Part shown: in pieces, positions 1 to 9,215 of the stretch
Layout: each line of letters opens with the position of its first letter
Numbering within the stretch: position 1 is the first letter of the stretch
Notes under the pieces: generated by a model
Databases searched by the model: none
The model's input: the letters and a program-made list of their open reading frames with translations, nothing else
What the model was told of the DNA's origin: nothing
NCBI RefSeq assembly: GCF_037325665.1
Contig: NC_090247.1
Coordinates: 18,811,797-18,875,796 of the forward strand
DNA from: Littorina saxatilis
Taxonomy: Eukaryota; Mollusca; Gastropoda; Littorinimorpha; Littorinidae
Length of the DNA: 64,000 bases
Reading direction: 5' to 3'
Program-made: the position numbers and the translations under genes

Positions 1-609
1 ATGTAGTACTCGCGAATACCAGCATATTTTGGACATTTCAAAACAAAGTGAATTTCATCTTCGGTCTCGTTTGCGCAGAATGGACACAAGTAATCTTCAG
101 CAGTTGACGACCGAGTGTGTCGTAATCGATGTACTTTGAGTGGCGAGACACCAAGTCTTAACCTAATCAGGCAGTTTCTTGCTTTGACGTGCTTCAGGTC
201 ATTTAAGTATGAAGACATAGATAAGGCTGACTTGAAAGTGCTATAGAAAAGGAATCGTTCTTTACTTTGTACTGTTTCTATCCACTCTTGCTTGTATAAT
301 GTGACTAGTCTGTTCTTGAATTCCGTTATGAACGCATTTTCATTTCCAACGCCTTGTTGAATCCAAACTTGGTCAAAGCCGTATTTGTACAGCACATAGC
401 AAACTGATGACGCCCATGTTCTTTTATTTTGTTCGTGTAAATAAAGCAGCATTTTATAAGCTTTTTGTGGCAATCGATGACTAGGCATTTTCAGGATGCG
501 CAACCAAAATCGTATGGACTTAACAAACGTGTTGACAAATAACGGGTGTCTGCCAGTTTCTCCATACACAAGTGTGTTTGGTGTTTTCATGCTTGTGTTC
601 AGAAACCTC
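1..609 (-). pseudogene. LINE ORF2 C-terminal part, continues past the window edge
   Basis: On the minus strand this stretch is open and reads as the tail of a non-LTR retrotransposon polymerase, starting RFLNTSMKTPNTLVYGETGR. It ends with a Cys/His cluster (CPFCANETEDEIHFVLKC) typical of the zinc-finger tail after reverse transcriptase in such elements. It continues the reverse transcriptase at 7627-9185; the two pieces were parted by the TTAA-flanked insertion at 614-7622. The 3' end of the LINE lies before base 1. Clade is uncertain (CR1/L2-like is my guess). Confidence 0.8.
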
Positions 610-759
610 TTAAAGGCCAACATCCGCGGGAATTTTTCTCCTGGAGCGACCTAAACTTGAACCCGTCGCTATTCTTGGATGTCTGTTTACTTCGTGTTGC
701 ACGCAAAAATTGAGCGACTTCCTTGCCGCGTGGATTGACGAAGCTGTTTTATTCTCGTG

Positions 760-1783
760 ACTGAAAACACTGCAGTGCGTGCAGTTTTATTCTGTGGGTT
801 CGACAGATTGACTAAATGTTGTAATTTCGCTTTCACGAATCAGGAACCGACAAGGAATAAGATGAAAGTGATTTCGACAATTTAATTTTGATAATAATTT
901 TTATATTTTTAATTTTCAGAGCTTGTTTTTAATCCAAATATAACATATTTATATGTTTTTTGAATCAGAAAATGATGGAGAATAAGATGAACGTAAATTT
1001 GAATCGTTTTATAAAAACTTTTTTTTTATACAATTTTCAGATTTTTAATGACCAAAGTCATTACTTAATTTTTAAGCCACCAAGCTGAAATGCAATACCG
1101 AAGTCCGGGCTTCGTCGAAGATTACTTGACCAAAATTTCAACCAATTTGGTTGAAAAATGAGAACGTGATAGTGCCGCCTCAACTTTCACGAAAAGCCGG
1201 ATATGACGTCATCAAAGACATTTCTCAAAAAAAAAAGAAAAAAACGTTCGGGGATATCAATCCCAGGAAATCTCATGAAAAATTTCATAAAGATCGGTCC
1301 AGTAGTTTGGTCTCAATCGCTCTACACACCATCCGGCTTTTCGTGAAAGTTGAGGCGGCACTGTCACGCTCTCATTTTTCAACCAAATTGGTTGAAATTT
1401 TGGTCAAGTAAAAAAAATATTTTTTTTATTAAACGATTCAAATTTACGTTCATCTTATTCTCCATCATTTTCTGATTCCAAAAACATATAAATATGTTAT
1501 ATTTGGATTAAAAACAAGCTCTGAAAATTAAAAATATAAAAATTATTATAAAAATTAAATTGTCGAAATCAATTTAAAAACACTTTCATCTTATTCCCTA
1601 TCGGTTCCGGATTCCAAAAACATATAGATATGATATGTTTGGATTAAAAACACGCTCAGAAAGTTAAAACGAAGAGAGGTACAGAAAAGCGTGCTATCCT
1701 TCCCAGCGCAAGTACTACCCCGCTCCTCTTGTCAATTTCACTGCCTTTGCCATGAGCGGTGGACTGACGATGCTACGAGTATA
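760..1783. mobile_element. Rearranged copies of the 0.9 kb Helentron-like repeat, partly head to head
   Basis: Bases 760-836 match the 3' end of the repeat on the plus strand. Bases 837-1328 are its middle part on the minus strand. From 1329 the same sequence runs on the plus strand up to 1783, where another insertion interrupts it; the plus copy resumes at 5901. The result is a large imperfect palindrome centred near 1329. Short open frames here are shared with other copies only as DNA and are not taken as genes. Confidence 0.75.
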
Positions 1784-1787
1784 CCTC

Positions 1788-2772
1788 ACGCCGGAACCTC
1801 GGCTGTACCCGCGGATAACCGCAGGCTCTGCAGGCTGTTCACCGCAGACAGAAATTGTCAACACGAGTGGTGAGTGTCTGCACAAAATCGTCTCTGCTTT
1901 CTCTAAAATGACATATCATTACAAAACTATTGTTTGTACTTCAACCTAAGGTATTATAGCACCCTACCATCGATTTAATTTTTTCCTTTCGTTCGAATGT
2001 GAAGGCTGAGCTTCGAGTATTTGTGCATTTCCTGTAAAAAGTGCCAAAATTCTGACTTTACACATTTAGTACGGAAATCCAAGCTTATTAAACAAGCTGC
2101 AGAAGTCAGAATTTTGGTACTTTTTACAGGAAATCCACAAATACTCGAAGCTCAGCCTTCACATACGAACGAAAGGAAAAAATTAAATCGATGATAGGGT
2201 GCTATTCTTCTTCTTCTTCTGCGTTCGTGGGCTGAAACTCCCACGTGCACTCGTGTTTTTGCACGAGTGGAATTTTACGTGTATGACCGTTTTTACCCCG
2301 CCATTTAGGCAGCCATACGCCGCTTTCGGAGGAAGCATGCTGGGTATTTTTGTGTTTCTATAACCCACCGAACTCTGACATGGATTACAGGATCTTTTTC
2401 GTGCGCACTTGGTCTTGTGCTTGCGTGTACACTCGAAGGGGGATAAGCCACTAGCAGGTCTGCACATAAGTTGACCTGGGAGATCGGAAAAATCTCCACA
2501 CTTAACCCACCAGGCGGCCGCGGCCGGGATTCGAACCCTCGACCTTCCGCTTTGGAGGCCGACGTCTTACCACCACGCCACAGCGCCCGTCGATAGGGTG
2601 CTATAATACCTTAGGTTGAAGTACAAACAATAGTTTTGTAATGATATGTCATTTTAGAGAAAGCAGAGACGATTTTGTGCAGACACTCACCACTCGTGTT
2701 GACAATTTCTGTCTGCGGTGAACAGCCTGCAGAGCCTGCGGGTATCCGCGGGTACAGCTGAGCTTCCGGCGT
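1788..2772. mobile_element. Foldback element with ~270 bp arms, split by a SINE
   Basis: The left arm (1788-2057) begins ACGCCGGAA and is repeated inverted at 2104-2205 plus 2605-2772, with a loop at 2058-2103. The arms read through the same landmarks (GTGAGTGTCTGCACAAAATC and its complement). Flanks AGTATACC (1778-1785) and AGTCTACC (2774-2781) resemble an 8 bp target duplication with one mismatch. No transposase-like frame is present, so it is non-autonomous. Confidence 0.75.
2206..2591 (-). mobile_element. tRNA-derived SINE
   Basis: Read on the minus strand, it opens with a tRNA-like head containing an A box (TGGCGTGGTGG) and a B box (GGTTCGAATCC), continues through an unrelated body and ends in (AGA)n. 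A perfect 13 bp duplication, GATAGGGTGCTAT, flanks it (2193-2205 and 2592-2604). It sits in the right arm of the foldback element, so it inserted after that element formed. Confidence 0.9.
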
Positions 2773-2807
2773 TAGTCTACCAGCCAGCCTTCTATGTCAT
2801 GTATGAA

Positions 2808-3350
2808 ACCTGGAAATGTCTGTTCCTGTAAACTTTTATGACGGAAATGTAATCTACAGGGTACGGAGAGTCAAATTAGCTTGGTTGCCTAAAGATGCAC
2901 TTTGGGAAATTCTCAGAATCCAAGATGGCCGCCCAACGGTCATCTTGAAGATGGTCAATATATAACTTTTGATCCAGATGGGCTAAAGAGTCGTGTAATA
3001 CCTCAATATAGGGGTTTTTGATGTCAGCGAGTTCATTTCTGAGGTTGGTTTGTCAATCCTGTCAACAGAATCCAAGATGGCCGCCAAGATGGCCGTCAAA
3101 ATATCTAAAAACACATTTCTCGCCATATCTGGGTTTCTAAAGCAGCTAGATTCATGATCTTAGTGCTGACCATGTTTCCAAAGGCTGGAAAGCTGTTCTG
3201 ATATCACCCAGATGCAAGATGGCTGCCAAGATGGCAGGTAAACGTCATTCACGCTCAAATTAATGTCACACAAAAATAAGGAAAACGCCATATTGTTTGT
3301 CTTTTGTCTGAAAGAACATGTTAGCATCCAGTTAAAGAGGCAACTTTCAG
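2808..3350 (+). repeat. Left terminal inverted repeat of the PIN-nuclease transposon
   Basis: Matches 5339-5881 in reverse complement over its whole length with only scattered differences. Its inner end (CAACTTTCAG) lies 18 bp before the start codon, so it must hold the promoter and 5' leader. Confidence 0.85.
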
Positions 3351-3368
3351 AAAAGCCGATGGGTCTCG

Positions 3369-5135
3369 ATGGTGGGGACGGACAAGAAGGAGAGCAAGCA
3401 CAAAGAGGAAGGTAAAAGAAGACGAGCGATGGACGCAGCAGACCGGACGAAGATTGCAGAGGAACTGCAGAAGCACTCGCACCCTCTCATTGTTGATTCC
3501 ACTGACCTGTACAACATCGTCAACGGGCAGATCGCGCCAGCAAAAGTAAATGTCCAAGATGCACTGAAGATCGGCAGCACTCAAAGTGAGCAGTTCGCCG
3601 CTTCGCTTCACGGCACATTCCATGGCCCGATCGAGAGGAAAGTGAAGACCATGCAGGAGATGAAAAAAGTAGTGGTTGTGAAAGACAAGGCCATCTTTGA
3701 CATTGAAACATTATTCGTACGGCTTCAGATCATTGGGCAACAACGTGGTGTGAAGGCGACAGACATCTTCAAGTACGAACTCAGTCCCGTACCTCCATCT
3801 CTCATCGACGAGTTCGGGTGTTTGAGGAAAGGAGACAAGGCTGTGCTCGTCAAGTGTCTTGGTGTGCCGGTAAACAACGCACCTGCACCAGACGTGGTGC
3901 TGGTCGACGCCAGCCAGCTCCTGTACCATGTTGTGTGGCCTGTTGCGGGGACAGCAGGAGATCTTGTCGCGAGTTTCGGCGCTCGACTGAGCCGCTATCC
4001 TCCAGCAGCACAGAAACTGGTGTTGTTTGACAGGTACCATGAGAATCAGCCAACTGCGAAGGACCACGAGAGGATGAGGAGGGCAGGGGAAGGATCAAAG
4101 GACTTCCGTCTGACACCCACAACCCCCCTCCCACACAGAGAAGCTATCATGAAGAACGCCAACAACAAACGCCTCCTCAGCAACATCCTCTGTGGATATC
4201 CTCTGCAGAACAACGTGGAGCTTGTCAGCAGTTTCGATTGTCTTGTCACTCATGAGGAGGCGGATATCACGCTGTGCAGCTACATGCTGAAGGCTGCAGC
4301 AGGCGGGTCGGAGACGATCAGGGTGCTGTGTGACGACACTGATGTGTTCGTCCTTCTCGTGTACTGGGCATGGAGGAAGAGGATACAGAAGAGCATCCAG
4401 ATGGAGAAGTGGGACGGCACGGTGCTTGACATTCGCGCAGCAGTGGACAAATTGGGGGACAAGTGTGGTCAGCTACTCGGCATGCACGCCTTATCGGGCT
4501 GCGACACCGTGTCGTACCCCTGTTACAAGGGCAAGAAGTCGGCGCTCAAGGTGCTTGGAAACAGCGACATCCCAGGCCTGCAAGATGTCCTTGGGGAGCC
4601 AGACGTCAGTCATGACCAACTTAAGGCCACTGCCGACTCATTCTTCCTCGCGCTGTACAGTCAGAAGAAGGCCAAGTCCCTCAATGGTGCAAGATCCAAA
4701 CTGTATCTGAGCAGGAAGAAACCACCACCTCTGAAGAGGCTACGACCAACAGATTGCAACCTGAGGCTGCATGCTCTCCGAGCACATCTGCAGATGATGT
4801 TGTGGAAGGCAGCAGACCAGAAAGATCCACCAGCCGAGGCTCATGATATCCGCTGCTTCGGATGGGGTGTCGATGAATCTGGTGCTGTAACACCATCGCT
4901 GTCTAATGCGCCGATAGCACCGCAGCAGCTCTTAGATGTCGTGAGCTGTAGTTGCAGCGCCGAGGGGAAAGCGTGCAGAGAGAAGAAGTGCAGTTGCCAC
5001 AGTGGGAGACTTACGTGCACTGAATACTGTTATTGCGAGGGAGGAGATGCCTGCTGCAGTCCTTACACGGAGCATGAGCCTGTGGTGGAGGAGGAGGACG
5101 AGGAGGAGGAAGAAGAGGAGGAAGAGGAGGAGTAG
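3369..5135 (+). CDS. PIN/FEN1-like nuclease with C-terminal cysteine cluster (transposon-borne)
   Basis: 588 residues in one exon; a second Met at codon 21 (MDAADRT) is an alternative start. Motifs in order: LVDASQLLYHVVWP near 178 (first metal Asp); VTHEEADITL near 297, like the Glu-rich site of XPG/FEN1 nucleases; LCDDTDVFVL near 320; GMHALSGCDTVSY near 374, matching the HALTGCDT signature I recall from a large uncharacterised invertebrate and fish family. The last 90 residues hold a C-x-C cluster (SCSCSAEGKAC, KKCSCHSGRLTC, EYCYCEGG) resembling tesmin/TSO1 CXC domains, then a poly-Glu tail from a (GAG)n tract. After the TAG the same frame runs 14 codons to another stop, so the tail length may vary. 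Likely role: a structure-specific nuclease acting on DNA. Function and any part in transposition are inferred. All key acidic residues are present, so it looks intact. Confidence 0.75.
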   Translation: MVGTDKKESKHKEEGKRRRAMDAADRTKIAEELQKHSHPLIVDSTDLYNIVNGQIAPAKVNVQDALKIGSTQSEQFAASLHGTFHGPIERKVKTMQEMKKVVVVKDKAIFDIETLFVRLQIIGQQRGVKATDIFKYELSPVPPSLIDEFGCLRKGDKAVLVKCLGVPVNNAPAPDVVLVDASQLLYHVVWPVAGTAGDLVASFGARLSRYPPAAQKLVLFDRYHENQPTAKDHERMRRAGEGSKDFRLTPTTPLPHREAIMKNANNKRLLSNILCGYPLQNNVELVSSFDCLVTHEEADITLCSYMLKAAAGGSETIRVLCDDTDVFVLLVYWAWRKRIQKSIQMEKWDGTVLDIRAAVDKLGDKCGQLLGMHALSGCDTVSYPCYKGKKSALKVLGNSDIPGLQDVLGEPDVSHDQLKATADSFFLALYSQKKAKSLNGARSKLYLSRKKPPPLKRLRPTDCNLRLHALRAHLQMMLWKAADQKDPPAEAHDIRCFGWGVDESGAVTPSLSNAPIAPQQLLDVVSCSCSAEGKACREKKCSCHSGRLTCTEYCYCEGGDACCSPYTEHEPVVEEEDEEEEEEEEEEE

Positions 5136-5338
5136 GAGGAGGAGGCGGAAGAGGAGGAGTTTGTTGAAGACGACCAGTAAAACGAGAAAGAAGCTGACAA
5201 TGAAGAAGGAGATATGGTTTCAAAGTTTAAATCGTTTGTTTGCTGTAACGCTAGAGCAGTAGATTTCTATTTCGGTCGTGGCGTGCCAGCTAAACTGCTT
5301 TAGGACATGGACTTTCCCACATGGACTTGATTGAGGTC

Positions 5339-5881
5339 CTGAAAGTTGCCTCTTTAACTGGATGCTAACATGTTCTTTCAGACAAAAGACAAACAATATG
5401 GCGTTTTCCTTATTTTTGTGTGACATTGATTTGAGCGTGAATGACGTTTACCTGCCATCTTGGCAGCCATCTTGCATCTGGGTGATATCAGAACGGCTTC
5501 CCAGCCTTTGGAAACATGGTCAGCACTAAGATCATGAATCTAGCTGCTTTAGAAACCCAGATATGGCGAGAAATGTGTTTTTAGATATTTTGACGGCCAT
5601 CTTGGCGGCCATCTTGGATTCTGTTGACAGGATTGACAAACCAACCTCAGAAATGAACTCGCTGACATCAAAAACCCCTATATTGAGGTATTACACGACT
5701 CTTTAGCCCATCTGGATCAAAAGTTATATATTGACCATCTTCAAGATGACCGTTGGGCGGCCATCTTGGATTCTGAGAATTTCCCAAAGTGCATCTTTAG
5801 GCAACCAAGCTAATTTGACTCTACATACCCTATAGATTACATTTCCGTTATAAAAGTTTACAGGAACAGACATTTCCAGGT
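5339..5881 (-). repeat. Right terminal inverted repeat of the PIN-nuclease transposon
   Basis: Reverse complement of 2808-3350. The stretch between the stop codon and this repeat (5136-5338) is non-repetitive and looks like 3' untranslated sequence. Confidence 0.85.
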
Positions 5882-5900
5882 ACTCTTTTTGGCAAGTAGA

Positions 5901-6007
5901 CTACGTGTATACGGTCTTGCTGAAAAAGTGCATTGCGTTCCGTTTCATTCTGTGAGTTCGACAGCTACTTGACTAAATGTTGTATTTTCGCCTTACGCGA
6001 CTTGTTT
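5901..6007 (+). mobile_element. 3' end of the interrupted Helentron-like repeat
   Basis: Continues the copy broken at 1783: GGTCTTGCTGAAAAAGTGCA onwards to the terminal hairpin TCGCCTTACGCGA and CTTGTT. A second full copy starts three bases later, giving a head-to-tail pair. Confidence 0.85.
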
Positions 6008-6009
6008 TT

Positions 6010-6071
6010 ACATTTAGTCAAGTTTTGACTAAATGTTTTAACGTAGAGGGGGGAATCGAGACGAGGGTCGT

Positions 6072-6143
<72 letters not shown>

Positions 6144-6929
6144 TGTCTGTCTGTGTGTGTGGAGAGCGATTCAGACCAAACTACTGGACCGATCTTTATG
6201 AAATTTTACATGAGAGTTCCTGGGAAAGATATCCCCTGACGTTTTTTTCTTTTTTTCGATAAATACCTTTGATGACGTCATATCCGGCTTTTTGTAAAAG
6301 TTGAGGCGGCACTGTCATACCCTCATTTTTCAATCAAATTGATTGAAATTTTGGCCCAGCAATCTTCGACGAAGGCCGGACTTCGGTATTGCATTTCAGA
6401 TTGGTGGCTTAAAAATTAATTAATGACTTTGGTCATTAAAAATCTGAAAATTGTAAAAAAAAAAAAAAATGTTTTTAAAACGATCCAAATTTACGTTTAT
6501 CTTATTTTTCATCCTTTTCTGATTCCAAAAACATATAAATATGTTATATTTGGATTAAAAACAAGGTCTGAAAATTAAAAAATATAAAATTTTTTATTAA
6601 AATAAAATTTCCGAAATCGATTTAAAAACAATTTCACCTTATTCCTTGTGGGTTCCTGATTCCAAAACCATATAGATGTGATATGTTTGGATTAATAACA
6701 CGCTCAGAAAGTTAAAAAGAATAGAGATAAAGAAAAGCGTGCTATCCTTCTCAGCGCAACTACTACCCCGCTCTTCTTGTCAATTTCACTGCCTGTGCAT
6801 CGAGCGGTTGACTGACGATGCTACGAGTACCGGTATACGCTCTTGCTGTAAAAATGCAGTGAGTTCAGTTTCATTCTGTTAGTTCGACAGCTTGACTAAA
6901 TGTTGTAATTTCGCCTTTCGCGACTTGTT
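6010..6929 (+). mobile_element. Helentron-like (HINE/DINE-1-type) non-autonomous repeat, full copy
   Basis: The 5' end is ACATTTAGTCAAG followed at once by its complement (a small palindrome). A (GT)n microsatellite lies about 60-150 bp in, then a conserved non-coding body. Near the 3' end CTTGACTAAATGT repeats the 5' terminus inverted, followed by a short hairpin (TCGC...GCGA) and CTTGTT. Subterminal inverted repeats, an internal microsatellite, a 3' hairpin and insertion within T runs are the published features of Helentron-associated elements such as Drosophila DINE-1. No Rep/helicase is encoded. Confidence 0.75.
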
Positions 6930-7057
6930 TTCTTTTGTACATTCTCAGCAGAATTCTTTTAGTTCAACCCAATGTACTGCCCAGAGAACATCTTGTTTAC
7001 TGTCGGCGTTGTTTTCATGCATTGTACCACGTTCTATGATGTTTTGGATACATAAAT

Positions 7058-7083
7058 AACAAGTCGCGTGAAGCGAAATTATA
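7058..7083 (-). mobile_element. Solo 3' terminus of the Helentron-like repeat
   Basis: AACAAGTCGCGTGAAGCGAA is the reverse complement of the family's terminal hairpin; the rest of the element is absent. It may be a severely truncated copy. Confidence 0.55.
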
Positions 7084-7085
7084 AA

Positions 7086-7132
7086 AAAAAACGCTGGCGC
7101 TGGACCCGAGTACTCTTTAGACTGGCTCGCTC
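7086..7132 (+). repeat. Short unclassified repeat, also at 10721-10767
   Basis: About 47 bp containing CTGGACCCGAGTACTCTT is found nearly unchanged at 10721-10767 on the same strand. Flanks differ, so it is a small dispersed unit or a fragment of an unrecognised element. Confidence 0.6.
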
Positions 7133-7269
7133 CCTCAGTATGAAAGTTTTTGTCTTGTGCACGTGGATTTAAAAATTTTTTTTTTTAATCTATTTTACAC
7201 AAATAAAAAAATTATTAGAGTAAAAAAAACCATTAAAACGTTCATAATAAACAATAGTAAACAAGAATT

Positions 7270-7375
7270 AAAAAAAAAAAAAAAAAACATAGACCACACA
7301 TGCCGGGAATCGAACCCGGATCACTTTGGCCATAGGTGGACGTGCTACGACAACTTTACTAGAGTTGTGCGCCTT
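7270..7375 (-). mobile_element. tRNA-like SINE fragment
   Basis: On the minus strand CCGGGTTCGATTCCCGG is a good B box/T-arm stem, followed by a long T run (7270-7287) like a Pol III stop. The A-box side is weak and no complete cloverleaf can be folded, so this is a SINE or tRNA relic, not a working tRNA gene. Confidence 0.5.
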
Positions 7376-7626
7376 GAATCACTGTGTCCCTGTCGCTCTC
7401 TCTCGTGCTCTCTGTCTCTCTTTCAGTCTCACCGAGACCAAAAACTGCATTGTAGTTTCTTTGCCGAGACCAAATCCCCACCCGCTGCTGCGCTGGCTGG
7501 CTTGCAAATCGTCTCGCATGCGATACGCATGCTTTTCTCGTGATCGGCGGTTCTTTTTGGCGAACTGCCTCGGGTTCAAGTTTAGGTCGCTCCAGGAGAA
7601 AAGTTCTTGTGGATGTTGGCCTTTAA

Positions 7627-9182
7627 GGGCAAACAGATGCACCTTTTCGATAGGTGAATGGTCTGCATCAAGGCCCCAGACTTCTGCCGCATAATTGAGC
7701 ATGGGCTGGATCTGGGAGTCGAATAGTTTATAGAATATGTTTGGTGATCTTTCACCTAGAGTCCACAGTACCTTAAAGATACCAATCACACCCTTTCTTG
7801 CACGCAGCGCTAAATCGTTCAGCGTGTGAGAAAATGTCAACCTTGTAGAAAAGTAAATTCCTAAGTATTTATACATGTTCACAGTTTCCATTTCGATATT
7901 GCCATACATCCATTTTTCAATCGCTGCAATGTGACCACCATTTCTGAAGATAACTATGTTAGATTTTTCTAAATTAACAGTCAAGCCAAGATTACAAGCA
8001 GTTTGGTATAGCACGTTTATCTGGTTCTGTAACCCACACACAGTGTCGGAAATCAAAATAACGTCATCTGCGAACATGAGAATCAATATCTCAATAAAAT
8101 CTGGGATAAGTTGTATACCGTGTCGTCCTTTTCGCTTGATTTCGTCCGCCAATTCGTTAATGAAAAGTGAGAACAAAATTGGACTATTTATTTCTCCCTG
8201 CTTCAGGCCTCTCGGACACATGAAAAGGTCAGTGACCTCTGCTCCTGCCCTAACTTTTGCTTTAACAACGTTGTACATACTAAGTATGGCTTGGTACATT
8301 TTACCTTTTATTCCTTTGCTTTGCAACACCTTCCACAGCTTTGTACGGTCTACTGAGTCGAAGGCCTTCTTGAAGTCAATAAAAGCAACGTATAGCTTTT
8401 TGTGTGACAGTAACTGTCTTTGTACCATAGCAAATAGAGTAAAAATATGATCGGTCGTACTGTACTTTTTACGAAAGCCAGCTTGACTTTCATTTAATAG
8501 GTTGTTGGATTCTACCCAGCTAGTTAGTCTTTTGTTTATGATAAAGCTGTATAGCTTGCTGCAAATATTAAGTAATGATATGCCTCTATAATTGTCTGGA
8601 TTGTTAATATCCCCTTTTTTATGAAGAGGGTGAATGATGGATTCAGACCAGTCTTCAGGATATGAACCTGATGTAAACAGTTTGTTGAAGAACCGGGCTA
8701 GGAATGGTACAACATGAAAAGCTGAATTTTTGAAAAGCTCACTAATAACACCATCTGGCCCTGCAGCTTTACCATTTTTTAATGCTCGTATGGCTTCGTA
8801 AACCTCTGTTTCTGTTATGTCATATTCCAGCATCTGGGTAGTCTCTAGTTCATTTTCATCTACTACCTCTTGTGCTTCGTCAACAGTAGTATTGTTTGCG
8901 TCCGTTTCTGTGAATGTGTTGAATACATTGTAAAAGTGTTCATACCATTGTTCAGTTTCTATTGTGTTAGCGTTAGTTGTTTTCCTTGTTAAAGACCTTA
9001 TGGTTTTCCAGAATGTTTTAGGATCTTTGCCACTTTTTTGCAACAGTTCAATTGTTGCTTGTCTGTGGGCAACTTTTTTGCATCTGTTAAGTTCGTTGTA
9101 CTCATTTCTGTTTTGTGTGTACACAAGTTTGTCTAAATTACCGTTGTGGACATTTCGTAAGTCATGTCTTACAGCTTGCCTC

Positions 9183-9185
<3 letters not shown>
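7627..9185 (-). pseudogene. LINE reverse transcriptase, 5' truncated
   Basis: About 500 residues of a non-LTR polymerase. N-terminal linker (QNRNEYNELNRCKK), then reverse transcriptase blocks: ALKNGKAAGPDGV, DNYRGISLLN, GFRKKYSTTDHIF, FIDFKKAFDSVDR, GLKQGEINSPILF, the catalytic LMFADDVIL, and MYKYLGI. No endonuclease domain is left: the copy is cut 5' at about 9185 by a (GA)n tract, with an in-frame stop at the junction. At its 3' side the frame runs to VHLFALK and is continued at 1-609 after the TTAA insertion. Residues past that point in the naive translation come from the insert and are not LINE protein. Confidence 0.85.

Positions 9186-9213
<28 letters not shown>
9186..9213. repeat. (GA)n microsatellite
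   Basis: Uninterrupted GA dinucleotides at the truncated 5' end of the LINE. Confidence 0.95.

Positions 9214-9215
<2 letters not shown>

Larger units (their letters stand above)
2808..5881 (+). mobile_element. Long-TIR transposon carrying a PIN/FEN1-like nuclease gene
   Basis: Two 543 bp inverted repeats (2808-3350 and 5339-5881), ending ACCTGG...CCAGGT, enclose a single 588-codon frame that starts 18 bp after the left repeat. The repeats carry several copies of the motif AAGATGGCCG. Outside it, left CTACGAGTATAC (1772-1783) and right CTACGTGTATAC (5901-5912) could be a 12 bp duplication around this unit plus the adjoining foldback. The layout, one ORF between long near-identical TIRs, is that of an autonomous DNA transposon, yet the protein has no recognisable DDE transposase. 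That it moves by its own protein is inference. Confidence 0.7.
614..7622. mobile_element. ~7.0 kb TIR element with TTAA target duplication, inserted in a LINE
   Basis: The ends are inverted repeats of about 50 bp, beginning AGGCCAACATCC and sharing the inner stretch TTTTCTCCTGGAGCGACC. Each end abuts TTAA (610-613 and 7623-7626). Deleting the insert and one TTAA joins the flanks as codons for VHLFALK-RFLNT, the expected LINE reading frame, so the boundaries are precise. TTAA duplication is the hallmark of piggyBac-type transposition, but the AGGCC terminus is not the usual piggyBac CCY start and no piggyBac transposase is seen. Nearly all of the interior is other elements nested in it, so it was probably a short non-autonomous element that swelled by later insertions. 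Confidence 0.8.

Noticed and set aside
1151-1411. 86-codon ORF
   Set aside because: Lies across the head-to-head Helentron-like copies; the sequence recurs as non-coding repeat.
6077-6262. Cys/Val-rich ORFs over GT tracts (also 12633-13019, 60385-61137)
   Set aside because: They translate dinucleotide repeats and have no coding support apart from the short exon part at 61190-61382.
7299-7375. tRNA gene
   Set aside because: Only the T-arm is convincing.
7379-7622. C-terminal 80 residues of the LINE frame at 7379-9124
   Set aside because: They come from the inserted TTAA element, not from the LINE.
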